DNA of 64,000 nucleotides. It comes from Anthropogastromicrobium aceti (GTDB lineage Bacteria > Bacillota > Clostridia > Lachnospirales > Lachnospiraceae). The stretch is from NCBI RefSeq assembly GCF_025567095.1, contig NZ_JAOQJH010000019.1. One strand, 5' to 3'. The notes beneath the pieces are model-generated. The model was not told where the DNA came from. It searched no databases and was given only the letters and a program-made list of their open reading frames with translations. This document shows, one piece after another, positions 7,711 through 16,692 of the stretch. The position numbers and the translations under genes were made by a program. Each line of letters starts with the position of its first letter. Positions within the stretch are counted from its first letter, which is position 1.

Positions 7711-8877
7711 TTAGAGCACCTCTTTTTCAAGAAATTTATCCAACGGTTTTACCCATTGTTTATAATCAAATTTGGTCTCAGCAGTAATTCTACATTTATT
7801 TGAGTAATTAATTATATCCTGGTCTGACATAGCCAAGGCACGTCTTATTCCATGTAATATTGTTTGCACATCACAACCATCCATGATCAGACTATTTACA
7901 CCATCCATAAGATATAACTTGGTATAATCCCCGACTCTAGAACAAATAGGAATAATTCCATAGGAGAGTGTCTCAGGAATTTTACTTGGAAAATTCGCCA
8001 ATGTCATCCGAGAAATATCTCTAGCTAATATCATAAAATGTGCCCTACGATACAAATCTATAAGCTCCTCATATGGCATCCACTCATGTATAACAATTTT
8101 ACCTGCTGGACTATTTTCTAGTTTATTTTCTTTTATAATTTGTTTTGCCAATTTACCAACACCACAAATGTGAAATTCTAATTTTAGAACTTCTTCATCC
8201 CTTAATAATGCAAATGCCTGAATTGTCTCTTCTAATGCATCCTTCATCTTTCCATTCCCAGGAAAGATAAAAATCCTTTTATCAGTTATTTTCTTTTCAT
8301 TATATTCAAACTCTTCAGTATCTACTAAGGAAGGAAGTCTAAATGTTTTACAGTTCTTTTTTTTGTAATAGCCTTCAATATAAGTACTAATAGGAAATAT
8401 ATAATCAAATTTTAAATTTACTCTGTAAAAAGAAATTTGAGACTTCCAATATTCAACATTTCTGAACCATTTGCCATAATCTTTTTTTTCAAACCACTCC
8501 ACCAAACAAACTCCTGTTTTCGCCCCAACTTTTTTTCCAATTTTCAAAACTGAATTAAGAATAAATGAATCTCTCGAATACGCAATAATAAGATCACTAC
8601 AATCAACAGATAATCCCGATAATATTTGCTCATAATATTTTCCCATCAGAAAATTAAAATCTATATAATGGCCAAGCTTATCTTCTCTTAATTGCACATT
8701 CTCAACTTGAATTTCTTGGTATTTATTTCCTTCAAGCTTAATATTAGGATTTATATTTGAAATTACAATTACATTTTTGCCTAACCTCAAAAAAACTTTT
8801 GCGAAAGACTGTACGTAATTCGCTGCTGCACCGCCTCGTGGAAAATTAAAATATCCACAAATAAAAACTCTATTCAT
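7711..8877 (-). CDS. Glycosyltransferase family 4
   Basis: A 388-residue GT-B enzyme. The N-terminal domain opens with a beta strand and glycine loop (FICGYFNFPRGGAAANYVQSF), and the C-terminal Rossmann domain holds the usual donor-binding region (FIFPGNGKMKD near 210, then MILARDISRMTLANFPSKIPETLSYG near 280-305), although the common EXFGXXXLE motif is changed to SKIPETLSYG. It likely adds one sugar of the repeat unit. It is followed by the polymerase gene after 31 bases and preceded by about 1.4 kb of decayed sequence, so its transcription must read through that region or start inside it. Confidence 0.83.
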   Translation of the reverse strand: MNRVFICGYFNFPRGGAAANYVQSFAKVFLRLGKNVIVISNINPNIKLEGNKYQEIQVENVQLREDKLGHYIDFNFLMGKYYEQILSGLSVDCSDLIIAYSRDSFILNSVLKIGKKVGAKTGVCLVEWFEKKDYGKWFRNVEYWKSQISFYRVNLKFDYIFPISTYIEGYYKKKNCKTFRLPSLVDTEEFEYNEKKITDKRIFIFPGNGKMKDALEETIQAFALLRDEEVLKLEFHICGVGKLAKQIIKENKLENSPAGKIVIHEWMPYEELIDLYRRAHFMILARDISRMTLANFPSKIPETLSYGIIPICSRVGDYTKLYLMDGVNSLIMDGCDVQTILHGIRRALAMSDQDIINYSNKCRITAETKFDYKQWVKPLDKFLEKEVL

Positions 8878-10272
8878 CTATTATCCATCCTATACTAATT
8901 TATTTAAATAATGTTATTAACAATTTTTCCATTACTCAAATATTACTGCTTTGTCTATGTCTATCTTTTCTGATATTATTCAAGATTTTCTTTTTAATAG
9001 TTCTGACAAAATCTTTATCTAAGGCACTTCTTTTCATACCTGTCTGTTACAATACTTGTCAACAAAAGTTACCTTACATGGTAAAATATAGTTAACACAT
9101 AAAAGAACTTTCACCCTAAATTATAATAAAAACTAAGTATTAGCTTCTCAAAAGATTACTTTAGTATTACAACAAATCCAGTACCAAAATATTATCGAAA
9201 TAATGTATCTCTTAGCAAAGCTTGCGAAACTGGAATGGCAAGACTAAAATATACGGCTATGTAACACCATGAACGGAGACTTTCCAATTATGCATTACAA
9301 ATTTTTCGTAATTGCGGTAATCGCAAAAATGAATAAAACTAAGCTTGCAAAATATCCGCACCCCAAACTTTATATTGAGCAAATTGAGGCTTGAAAACAT
9401 GTCTTTAGCACTAAAAATACAGTAAATCTTTGACTTCAGTAATGGCGTAGTCTTTTTTCCTAGTTCTCTACTTCCAATTTTAAATAATATTACTTTCTTA
9501 ATAACCAAAACATAGTCGCTTGGAAAGTCTACAAAGAAGAACGTGCATAACTCTCTAATAAACTAATCTGGCAAATCTGCCTGGAGAAGTAATACCTGAC
9601 AACACTGTATCAGGTACTATACTTGGATAAATGGGACGCCCCTAAGAATTGCGACCATGTTAGCCACCTTATATCACATCGAACGAATAAACAACCACAT
9701 GAAGGCAATGAAAACACTTATACAAGAAGCATATTCAAAACAACACTAAATTATCAACCAAACTATCCGTCTAAAGGATTTACAAAGCTACTGAAATAAC
9801 ATGAGTTGGTTAAACTGTTTGATTCGTATTACAATTATGAACATAACAACTGTTTGCTAAATCTTCTTACAACTGATTAGCGAATAAGCGTTAAATTGCA
9901 AGATATTTTGGAAAAGCGACATTAGGTCTATTAAGCTGCAAACAGAAAATATCCTTAATCTTGTAACGGTTGAGCGTGTAACACTCGACTGGGTCTTGCC
10001 TGATACTGTGTGTTTGAATTCAAAAAAAACACATATGAACTCTATTATAGTTAATAACATTTTAAGTTCAAAGTGTCCTGTGTGTACTTACTCTTATTAA
10101 TTATCTTACACTCTGAGCCTAATGTAATTGTCAATGTGTACCTGAATAAGAGAATCTGCTTACCATTAATAGTTAAACTAGGTGCAAAGTTGAATAGGAC
10201 GACTGAAAAAAAATTTAATCTTGCTGACAATACCTTGACAATTATCATTTTCAGAAAGATATTTTAAATTTT
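8878..10272. other. Gene-free AT-rich stretch with decayed coding sequence
   Basis: Nearly 1.4 kb holds no intact gene. On the plus strand several short open stretches overlap in shifting frames, for example 9593-9796 (68 codons) and 9600-9746, then pieces near 9800-9870 and 10073-10267, each closed by stops. This pattern fits an old plus-strand gene or mobile element broken by frameshifts and stops. I could not recognise the original protein, and no inverted termini or target duplications stand out. Confidence 0.45.
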
Positions 10273-11385
10273 TTAAATATTTTTTGACATATCACCAATA
10301 TATTTTTTATGGTCAAATATGACTGAATCAATCAGTTTCTCCCACTGATTACAAATTTTCTCTTCACTTAGCATTTCCCGCATCTTAGCTGCTTTTTTTC
10401 CCATTTTTTCAGCAAAATCCATATTACTTGCAATTAAATCCATTGCTTCCGTAAGCTTTTTTTTATTACCTACTGGGACTAGCAAACCATTTTCACCGTC
10501 TGTAATAACCATTCTTGCGCCACCCGGCGGCGAATCCGTACTGATACAAGGCATCCCCATCGCCATGGCTTCCAGCAACGCATTTGAAAGCCCTTCGTAG
10601 TCTGAAGACATCACAAACATCGTAGCGTTGGAAATTTTTTCATGAACATCATTTCTAAAGCCTTCAAAAATGACTTTATCTTCAATTCCTAAAGCCTTAG
10701 TCAATTTTTTCAATGTTTCTTCTTGTTCGCCTTTTCCATAAATTTCAAGCCTATAGTCATTATATCTCTGGCAGAACAACGCAAACGCCTCTATAAGTAG
10801 CGTATAATTTTTTTGGGAATTCAGTCTTCCTATAGAAACAATTCTTTTATTGTTCTCTTCTCTACTATGTTTCGGCAAATTATTTCTAATTGGGTTTAGG
10901 ATAATAGAACCTTTTGATTGAATCTTATTATTGAAATAGCTTTTTGCCCCCTCTGTCTGAAAAACAACCGAATTGCAATTCGCACACCCATATAGTATAT
11001 CTCGTATGAGTTTCATTTTCTTACCTGATACTGTTTTTTCTGGATCGTTTCTCTCTGATACAATCACTTGTGCTTTTGTTCCAATTGACGCAAGGATCGT
11101 GTACAAGCTTTGATATGTGAAAAAAGAAATAAAAACTGCACCAGGATTTTTCTTTTCAAATTGATGTATATATTTTATTTCTCCGAGAAAGTCACCGTTA
11201 CGTTTTTTTTCTCTGTAATAGCGTTTAATCCCACTGTTCAATTCATAAGCTTCTTCAACTTTTCGAAGCATGATAAACGAAACATCATATTTCCTATCAT
11301 CTAAATAATTGGCTACAACCGACATAACCCTTTCTGCTCCGCCACCGGGTAGTCCGTTCGTAACAAAGAAAACTTTTCTTTTCAT
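10273..11385 (-). CDS. Glycosyltransferase family 4
   Basis: A 370-residue GT-B enzyme with a classical layout: glycine-rich N-terminus (FVTNGLPGGGAERVMS), central IVSIGRLNSQKN donor-domain start near residue 182, and the SDYEGLSNALLEAMAMG motif near 260-276 that includes the conserved glutamates of GT4, followed by PPGGARMVI. It resembles polysaccharide galactosyl/N-acetylgalactosaminyl transferases of the GT4 group, though donor and acceptor cannot be told. Its ATG overlaps the stop of the upstream acetyltransferase (ATGA), with AGGTGG as the ribosome site. Confidence 0.88.
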   Translation of the reverse strand: MKRKVFFVTNGLPGGGAERVMSVVANYLDDRKYDVSFIMLRKVEEAYELNSGIKRYYREKKRNGDFLGEIKYIHQFEKKNPGAVFISFFTYQSLYTILASIGTKAQVIVSERNDPEKTVSGKKMKLIRDILYGCANCNSVVFQTEGAKSYFNNKIQSKGSIILNPIRNNLPKHSREENNKRIVSIGRLNSQKNYTLLIEAFALFCQRYNDYRLEIYGKGEQEETLKKLTKALGIEDKVIFEGFRNDVHEKISNATMFVMSSDYEGLSNALLEAMAMGMPCISTDSPPGGARMVITDGENGLLVPVGNKKKLTEAMDLIASNMDFAEKMGKKAAKMREMLSEEKICNQWEKLIDSVIFDHKKYIGDMSKNI

Positions 11386-11957
11386 TTTTCCACCTTTTGA
11401 CTATTCTTTTCCTTACCACAATCTATATTCAAGATTCTTTCTATTTCTTGTCTTCGATTGATCTTAATCTGTTTTTCATCATATAATGGAGTTTCTTTCA
11501 GGCACTTTTCTGCAAAATCTGTTGTTGTCCCGATATATCGAGCTGGTATCCCCCCCCATATTTCTCCGGCAGGGATATCCTTTGTAACTAGACTTTCTGC
11601 GCCAATAATACTATTATCTCCTATTGTAACACCTGGCAAGATCGTACTTCTGGCTCCTATAAAACAATTATTTCCAATTATTATTTTTCCATACCGAAGC
11701 ACTTTACTATATCTCGGTTCTTCTCTAAACACCCATGTCGCACCATCATGTGTAATAAATGCACAATCAAATGAAATTTCCGTATGATTACCTATTTGGA
11801 TCAGCCACGGTTCACTTCCCCATTCTGGTGATCCATTCAATCTGCACTGAGTTCCAAGAGAAACTCCTATTTTTTGAGCATACTTTATTGGATCAACTTT
11901 CTTCAAATACAAGTTATATCCCCTAATAAACAAATTAAAAAAATTACTGCCTATCAT
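11382..11957 (-). CDS. Maltose-O-acetyltransferase-like hexapeptide acetyltransferase
   Basis: A 191-residue left-handed beta-helix acyltransferase. Hexapeptide turns run from about residue 50 to 135 (IGNHTEIS, IIGNNCFIGARSTILPGVTIGDNSIIGAESLV), ending in the GGIPARYIG signature of the MAT/NodL group. The likely catalytic histidine is in AFITHDGAT. It probably O-acetylates a sugar of the capsule repeat. The conserved Trp-Gly-Gly of the exit motif is encoded through a G8 run (C8 at 11550-11557), so a slipped base would delete the C-terminal quarter; the frame is intact here. It is translationally coupled to the downstream GT4. Confidence 0.87.
   Translation of the reverse strand: MIGSNFFNLFIRGYNLYLKKVDPIKYAQKIGVSLGTQCRLNGSPEWGSEPWLIQIGNHTEISFDCAFITHDGATWVFREEPRYSKVLRYGKIIIGNNCFIGARSTILPGVTIGDNSIIGAESLVTKDIPAGEIWGGIPARYIGTTTDFAEKCLKETPLYDEKQIKINRRQEIERILNIDCGKEKNSQKVEK
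11550..11557. repeat. C8 homopolymer inside acetyltransferase gene
   Basis: Eight C on the plus strand, coding G8 within the conserved WGGIPA motif of the acetyltransferase at 11382-11957. The frame is intact at this length. Confidence 0.9.
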
Positions 11958-12016
11958 AAGTATTTTCCTCTTCCCACTAAATGTTTCAACTTACTCTGTA
12001 CACTTTGTGTGCCCTC

Positions 12017-12661
12017 TTATTTTAGCAAATCAAAATAAATCTTTTGATACAACCTATTTTTTTCCTGCCAAGTATACTTTTCTGCTTTCTTTCGCGCGTT
12101 TTTTCCACGTCTTGTTACTTCATCAGGATTAGCAATACATTCAAGAATTGCCTTTTTCAAATTCTCAATGTACTCCTCTTTCGAGTTTCCTTCATAAAGC
12201 CAACCGGTGTTTTCATCAAAAAGAGTTGCTCCACCAAACTTATTAATGGTGATAACCGGAATACCTTTTGACATTGCCTCCAGTAAGACTGTGCCTGTCG
12301 TCTCTCGAATGCTCGGCATAATAAATACATCCGCATCTGCATATTCCTTTTCCATTTCCATATAAGGGATGGAGCCCATGCAGTGCACATGCTCAGACAA
12401 GTTCAGGTTATCCTTACAGCGTTTACGCAGATGCTCAAGCTCCGGGCCATCGCCTACAACCCTAACCTTATATCTAGTTCCCTGTGGAATTCTCATCAAT
12501 GCATCAAAAAGAAAATCCAAGCCCTTTCGATATATCATTCTTCCAGCAACCAGAAAGACACATTCTTCATTTCTGCCCTTTTCTTTGCAAGTATATTTAA
12601 TATCATTTATATCTACCGCAACCTCAGTCACTGGCTCGTCACTTACATTGTAATTCTTCAT
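12017..12661 (-). CDS. C-terminal (donor) half of a split glycosyltransferase family 4
   Basis: A 214-residue ORF that matches only the second Rossmann domain of a GT4 enzyme: FLVAGRMIYRKGLDFLFDAL near the start, VVGDGPELEHLRK, and the MPSIRETTGTVLLEAMSKG donor motif with its glutamates. The acceptor domain is in the next ORF upstream (12639-13337), and the two overlap by 23 bases in different frames. An AAGGA eight bases before the ATG could allow separate translation, so this is either a functional two-piece enzyme or a recent frameshift of one gene. A stop lies directly before this ATG in its frame, so any frameshift must sit in the short overlap. Confidence 0.7.
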   Translation of the reverse strand: MKNYNVSDEPVTEVAVDINDIKYTCKEKGRNEECVFLVAGRMIYRKGLDFLFDALMRIPQGTRYKVRVVGDGPELEHLRKRCKDNLNLSEHVHCMGSIPYMEMEKEYADADVFIMPSIRETTGTVLLEAMSKGIPVITINKFGGATLFDENTGWLYEGNSKEEYIENLKKAILECIANPDEVTRRGKNARKKAEKYTWQEKNRLYQKIYFDLLK

Positions 12662-13337
12662 TCACTTTTTCCTTTTCTGTCCAGTTTACTAATTCGTCCG
12701 GTCTTAATCCATTGTCAAAGACTAATTCATACGGACAGTTTAGTTCTCTGCTTTTCCCCCTCCCCACGAGGAATTCTTGAGTCTCTTTATTTGCAAACAT
12801 AATATAGTCGCAGCGATTTAGTTTGCCTGTGATTCTCAGCTTAAAACGATACCAACGATTTATCCCTGAACGAACGACTTCAATGATTTCATGTCCCTTT
12901 GCGTAATCTTTTAACCCATTAGGTAAAGACTCTCCGCCGCCAAGTGGCCCACAGACAAATTTGATATTTGCTATCTTTCCATAGTCTCCAATTGCACGGA
13001 ACTCAATTGGTGTAATCTGATGAATAACGTCAATTTTTTGATCCGCAGAGATTTTCTTTGCAAGAGGAAGCACCCGTCTATTCCACACATTAAGTCTTCC
13101 GGAATACATGAATCCCTTGAAGATTTTCTTGTAAAAATTGGGGATGTCAATATAATAAAACTTTATATTTTCAAGTGGGTGACTCTGCAAATATTTTTCG
13201 ACTGGTTCACGTTGCTCTTCTTTTGTGATCACATAAACTTTATTTATTTTTGAGCTCTCATAAGGAACGCACCAACCAATTTTGTCTTCACTTCCAGCAA
13301 AAGGGTTACATGAATAAGCTATATACAGGATATTCAT
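12639..13337 (-). CDS. N-terminal (acceptor) half of a split glycosyltransferase family 4
   Basis: A 232-residue ORF covering only the N-terminal domain of a GT4: MNILYIAYSCNPFAGSEDKIG at the start, HQITPIEFRAIG and CGPLGGGES in the middle, and the FDNGLRPDEL linker that normally leads into the donor domain. The ORF ends 23 bases into the next one, which encodes that donor domain. The start used is the ATG at 13337, which overlaps the stop of the radical SAM gene (TGATG) and has GGAG eight bases upstream. Combined size (about 440 residues) equals one normal GT4, so the split is probably secondary. Confidence 0.7.
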   Translation of the reverse strand: MNILYIAYSCNPFAGSEDKIGWCVPYESSKINKVYVITKEEQREPVEKYLQSHPLENIKFYYIDIPNFYKKIFKGFMYSGRLNVWNRRVLPLAKKISADQKIDVIHQITPIEFRAIGDYGKIANIKFVCGPLGGGESLPNGLKDYAKGHEIIEVVRSGINRWYRFKLRITGKLNRCDYIMFANKETQEFLVGRGKSRELNCPYELVFDNGLRPDELVNWTEKEKVNEELQCK

Positions 13338-14518
13338 CACTTCTTCTCCATCTGCTGTGCGATATCAGCATCCACGATTTCCTCGCCGGTCTTATGTTTC
13401 AGCTGCTCCTTGGAGGCTTCACTCAGGCCGTTATTGATTACACAGTTCATATCGCAGGTGCTGCACTTGTCCAAATCCTCTTTAGTAACTTTGCCATCAC
13501 GATAATCGCGGCAGATTTTCAGCTCGTACATGCTGTACGGATGCTTGGTGAACAGAGCCTTGAACTTATGTACCAGAACCCAGGTAGCCGGTTTCCAGAT
13601 GTACTTGTGCATTGCCGGAGAAACAGAACCAATCATCCAGCAGTCACGGTCGCAACAACGAACCTTTGCACGAACCTTCTCTGCTTCTGGGCTGTTCCAC
13701 AACTCATCCCAAGTCTGATTATTTAGGTTACCCATGACTTCCTTATCCTTAGTACCATTGCAAGGCATAACATCGCCATACGGATCAATGAAGAAGGTAT
13801 CAAAGCTCATATCGCAAGGCAGCAGACGCTTCTGGCCGTAGATGTAATTGATCAAACCGTGGTTGAAGTAAGCGCGGAACCACTTCTTCGGGCTATTGCT
13901 ACGGAGCAGTTCATTGACCAGATTCTCGAAATTCTTTGCAACCATCGGACGGTCGTGGATAATGTTCTTTGCCTCAACGAAGTAGAAGCTGTTATGCAGA
14001 GAGGCCGTTGCGAACTCCATGCCCATCTCATCGGAGATCTTATACAGAGGAACAAGGTCAGGAGCGTTCTTATCCTGAACAGTCATACCGAAGCCAACGT
14101 CCTTCATGCCCATCTCACGCAGCTTCTTCAGCGTGCCATAACCACGCTGATAACCGTTCTGCAGACCACGGATTTCGTTGTTGGTCTGCTCCAGACCCTC
14201 GATAGAGATACGAATACCGATCTGCGGGAACTCCTTGCACAGGTCAACGATACGGTCTGTGAAGAAACCGTTGGTAGAAATAACGATACGGTCAGACTTC
14301 TTGTACAATTCGCGCACGATATCCTTCAGGTCGGTACGGATGAACGGCTCACCACCGGTGATGTTGGTAAAGTACATCTTCGGCAGCTTCTTGATGGTTT
14401 CAATGCTGATTTCTTCTTCCGGCTTGGAAGGTGCCTTATAACGGTTGCACATGGAGCAACGAGCATTGCAGCGGTAAGTGACGATAACCGTACCATTTAA
14501 CTTCTTTTCTTCAGACAT
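13337..14518 (-). CDS. Radical SAM protein with SPASM-type C-terminus
   Basis: A 393-residue protein. The radical SAM CxxxCxxC cluster motif is C17, C21, C24 (CNARCSMC), followed by the TGGEPF motif near residue 56. The C-terminal third has further cysteines (LPCDM, MPCNGT, CCDRDCW, CSTCDMNC) of the SPASM/twitch kind that hold auxiliary iron-sulfur clusters. The family modifies peptides, cofactors or sugars by radical chemistry. Its position inside a capsule operon, overlapping the acyltransferase stop by eight bases upstream and coupled to a glycosyltransferase downstream, suggests a substrate linked to polysaccharide assembly, but none can be named. Base composition is clearly richer in GC than the genes at 2-13 kb. 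Confidence 0.85.
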   Translation of the reverse strand: MSEEKKLNGTVIVTYRCNARCSMCNRYKAPSKPEEEISIETIKKLPKMYFTNITGGEPFIRTDLKDIVRELYKKSDRIVISTNGFFTDRIVDLCKEFPQIGIRISIEGLEQTNNEIRGLQNGYQRGYGTLKKLREMGMKDVGFGMTVQDKNAPDLVPLYKISDEMGMEFATASLHNSFYFVEAKNIIHDRPMVAKNFENLVNELLRSNSPKKWFRAYFNHGLINYIYGQKRLLPCDMSFDTFFIDPYGDVMPCNGTKDKEVMGNLNNQTWDELWNSPEAEKVRAKVRCCDRDCWMIGSVSPAMHKYIWKPATWVLVHKFKALFTKHPYSMYELKICRDYRDGKVTKEDLDKCSTCDMNCVINNGLSEASKEQLKHKTGEEIVDADIAQQMEKK

Positions 14519-15427
14519 GATTAACTCTCCTAACTCTCTCTTTTAAGAATGTTTCGACTTTATTTAAGAACCACTTGGCACATACCGAAAACACAATCGA
14601 ACCACAGATGACTGCAATCGCTGTGAAAATATATGCCAGCAGACCATTTTCAAATAGATGAACAAAGTGTAGCTTCTCAAGCACACGATAAATTACCATG
14701 TGGCACAGATAAATCTCGAAGCTGATACCACCGAGGAACTTGGCAACTGGATTGACCAGTACCCCCCCCGCTTGCATCCGAGGGTATAGATCAGTGCTGC
14801 CACGCAGAAGAACAACATCGTGAGCGTATTGCCGTCTACTGCAAAATAAGCAACTGTGGCAATCAGCAGAATCGCTGCAGCGATAACCTTGTGCTTCGAT
14901 GCGAACTCAGCCAGCTCTTTCCGATAGAGGAAGATCAATCCACCAGCGATAAAGTAAATTGCATCGTAGACGATATTAGTCCTTCCAGCTTTGAAGTAAT
15001 TAGCGCACAGCCAATTGAACACCAGTGCCGCAACCGCCACACCCCACGCTCTCTTCCTGTTTCCAATCAGGAAACAGAAGAACGGGAACAGCATGTAGAA
15101 CACAAAAATGACCGCCAGTGTCCAACTCACGCCAATAACCGAAATCTTGGCATTCGGCAGTAGCCCCTGACACAAAGTCAGATTTGCGAAAACTTCAAAC
15201 AGGGATTCCTTACTCGGTGAAATCACAAAATCCAACGCACAAAGCAATGCAAAATACGGCCAGATTTTGATATACCGTTTCTTGTAGAAATCCTCTACGC
15301 TAATCTTCTGGTCAACAATTTTCTGGTAATAGCCACAGCACATACCAAAACCGTTGACCATCATAAAAAGGAAAACGAGGTTTGTGAAAGATGGTATTAG
15401 CCGTTCAAACACAAATTCTCTCCTCAC
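14511..15427 (-). pseudogene. Acyltransferase family 3, out of frame at a G8 run (possibly phase-off)
   Basis: Two ORFs in different frames (15427-14693 and 14777-14511) together read as one membrane acyltransferase of about 300 residues. The first covers the helices from FLFMMVNGFGMCCGYY to LIYTLGCKR; the second continues with VAKFLGGISFEIYLCHMVIY, the conserved late helix. The join lies exactly at eight G (C8 at 14762-14769). With eight G the ribosome reads into a wrong frame; six or nine G would restore the full protein. A GTG at 15412 with AGGAG seven bases upstream is the likely start. The usual first helix with the family histidine is missing, so even the on-form is short at its N-terminus. 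It may be phase variable, a decaying gene, or a base-count error in a homopolymer. Confidence 0.75.
14762..14769. repeat. C8 homopolymer at the acyltransferase frame break
   Basis: Eight C on the plus strand at the point where the acyltransferase frame changes. Six or nine bases would give a continuous frame. Confidence 0.9.
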
Positions 15428-15436
15428 GTACCAGTC

Positions 15437-16636
15437 TTACTGATACACCTTCATAATTTTCTCGTAATACTCATCGATAGTATCAAAGCTGATGTCCTTA
15501 CAGTTTGCACTGTACTGCTCACACAGCTTTTTATCACCCCAGAGCTTCTCGATCTTCTTCTTCAGGTCTTCGGCATTTCCGCTTTCAAACAGCTCGCCGG
15601 TCTTGCCAACCTGAATCAGCTCCGGGATACCACCTATCTCAGCTCCCAGTACCGGTGTGCCATACATCTGGGATTCCATAACGGAGAACGGGCAGTTCTC
15701 GTACCACTCAGACGGATAGATGGAGAACTGTGCCTCACGAATGAGCTTTTCCAGTGTCTCGCCTTTCTGGAAGCCAACGTTCTTGATGTTCTTAATACCA
15801 TTTACTGTCTCTTCCAGAGGACCAGTACCGGCGAAGATGAACTGCACATCCGGCAGTTCCTTACAGACCTTGATGAGTGTGCCGATCCCTTTCTCCTCAG
15901 AGAAGCGGCCGAAGTAGAGGACGTAATCCTTCTTCTGAGTCTCTTTCCACTCCACCTTGTCGATGAAGTTGTGCAATGCCACGGTCTTAGTCGCAAACAG
16001 AGGATTGCTATCCATCTTGCTCTTCATGAACTCCGAGCAGCAGATCATGGTGTCAATGTACTTGTAGGTGCCCTTCCACTTCCAGAACTCGGCTTCCATC
16101 ATGCCGATGGCAGACTTCGCCGTGGAGCCGTGAATGCACTTGCCCTTCATGCAGTTCACGAAATGACCGCCGAGGCACTTCTCACAGTTCTGGTGTGTGT
16201 TCGGATTGTTCAGCATGTGGTTCGGGCAGACCAACTGGTAATCATGTGCCGTGAAGATGATCTTACACTCTCTTCCGGTCTCCTTGCGCCACTTCATGAT
16301 TTCCAGGATGATGGAAGGTGTCAGCTGGTAGTTGAAGTTGTTCAGATGACAGACATCCGGCTGGAAGTCGTCCAGAACTTTTCTCAGCTGGACTCTTGCT
16401 TCCTTGCTGTAGATAGTTTTGATTGGGTAGGTCAGCTTGCTCAGTTTGCTGCCGCCGTGGAAGTCCATGTCACTCGTGTAAGCATTGACCCGGTTGCCCA
16501 CGCAGCGGCCTTCGTGCTCCATACCAAAGTACTGAACCTCATGTCCATGCTGCTCAAGCGCCTCACCTAATTTAAATATGTATGTCTCCGATCCGCCATT
16601 TCGGTGCAGAAATTTATTCAAAATCAGCGTCCTCAC
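15437..16636 (-). CDS. Glycosyltransferase family 4
   Basis: A GT-B enzyme of about 399 residues. Visible features are the HRNGGSETYIFKLGEAL opening loop, a cysteine-rich central region (ANHxxxC-type: CPNHMLNN, NCEKCLGGHFVNCMKGKC, which could bind a metal), the YFGRFSEEKGIGTLIK donor-domain start and the YPSEWYENCPFSVMESQMYG motif. A GTG start at 16636 is chosen because AAGGAG lies nine bases before it; a TTG six codons upstream is open but has no such site. It belongs to the higher-GC part of the capsule operon. The sugar specificity is unknown. Confidence 0.85.
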   Translation of the reverse strand: MRTLILNKFLHRNGGSETYIFKLGEALEQHGHEVQYFGMEHEGRCVGNRVNAYTSDMDFHGGSKLSKLTYPIKTIYSKEARVQLRKVLDDFQPDVCHLNNFNYQLTPSIILEIMKWRKETGRECKIIFTAHDYQLVCPNHMLNNPNTHQNCEKCLGGHFVNCMKGKCIHGSTAKSAIGMMEAEFWKWKGTYKYIDTMICCSEFMKSKMDSNPLFATKTVALHNFIDKVEWKETQKKDYVLYFGRFSEEKGIGTLIKVCKELPDVQFIFAGTGPLEETVNGIKNIKNVGFQKGETLEKLIREAQFSIYPSEWYENCPFSVMESQMYGTPVLGAEIGGIPELIQVGKTGELFESGNAEDLKKKIEKLWGDKKLCEQYSANCKDISFDTIDEYYEKIMKVYQ

Positions 16637-16692
16637 GTTATATTTCTCCTTCAAACTTAATACCTTATTTGACTGTATCTATATTGCTTGGT

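Noticed and set aside
8878..10272. Possible intact small genes in the AT-rich gap (frames of 60-83 codons)
   Set aside because: No ribosome sites, no recognisable motifs and many stops; better explained as decayed sequence.
13859..14500. Open plus-strand frame of about 210 codons opposite the radical SAM gene
   Set aside because: It is a shadow of a well-supported gene on the other strand, with no ribosome site and no recognisable family.
15971..16570. Open plus-strand frame of about 200 codons opposite a GT4 gene
   Set aside because: Codon-bias shadow of the glycosyltransferase; no start signal.
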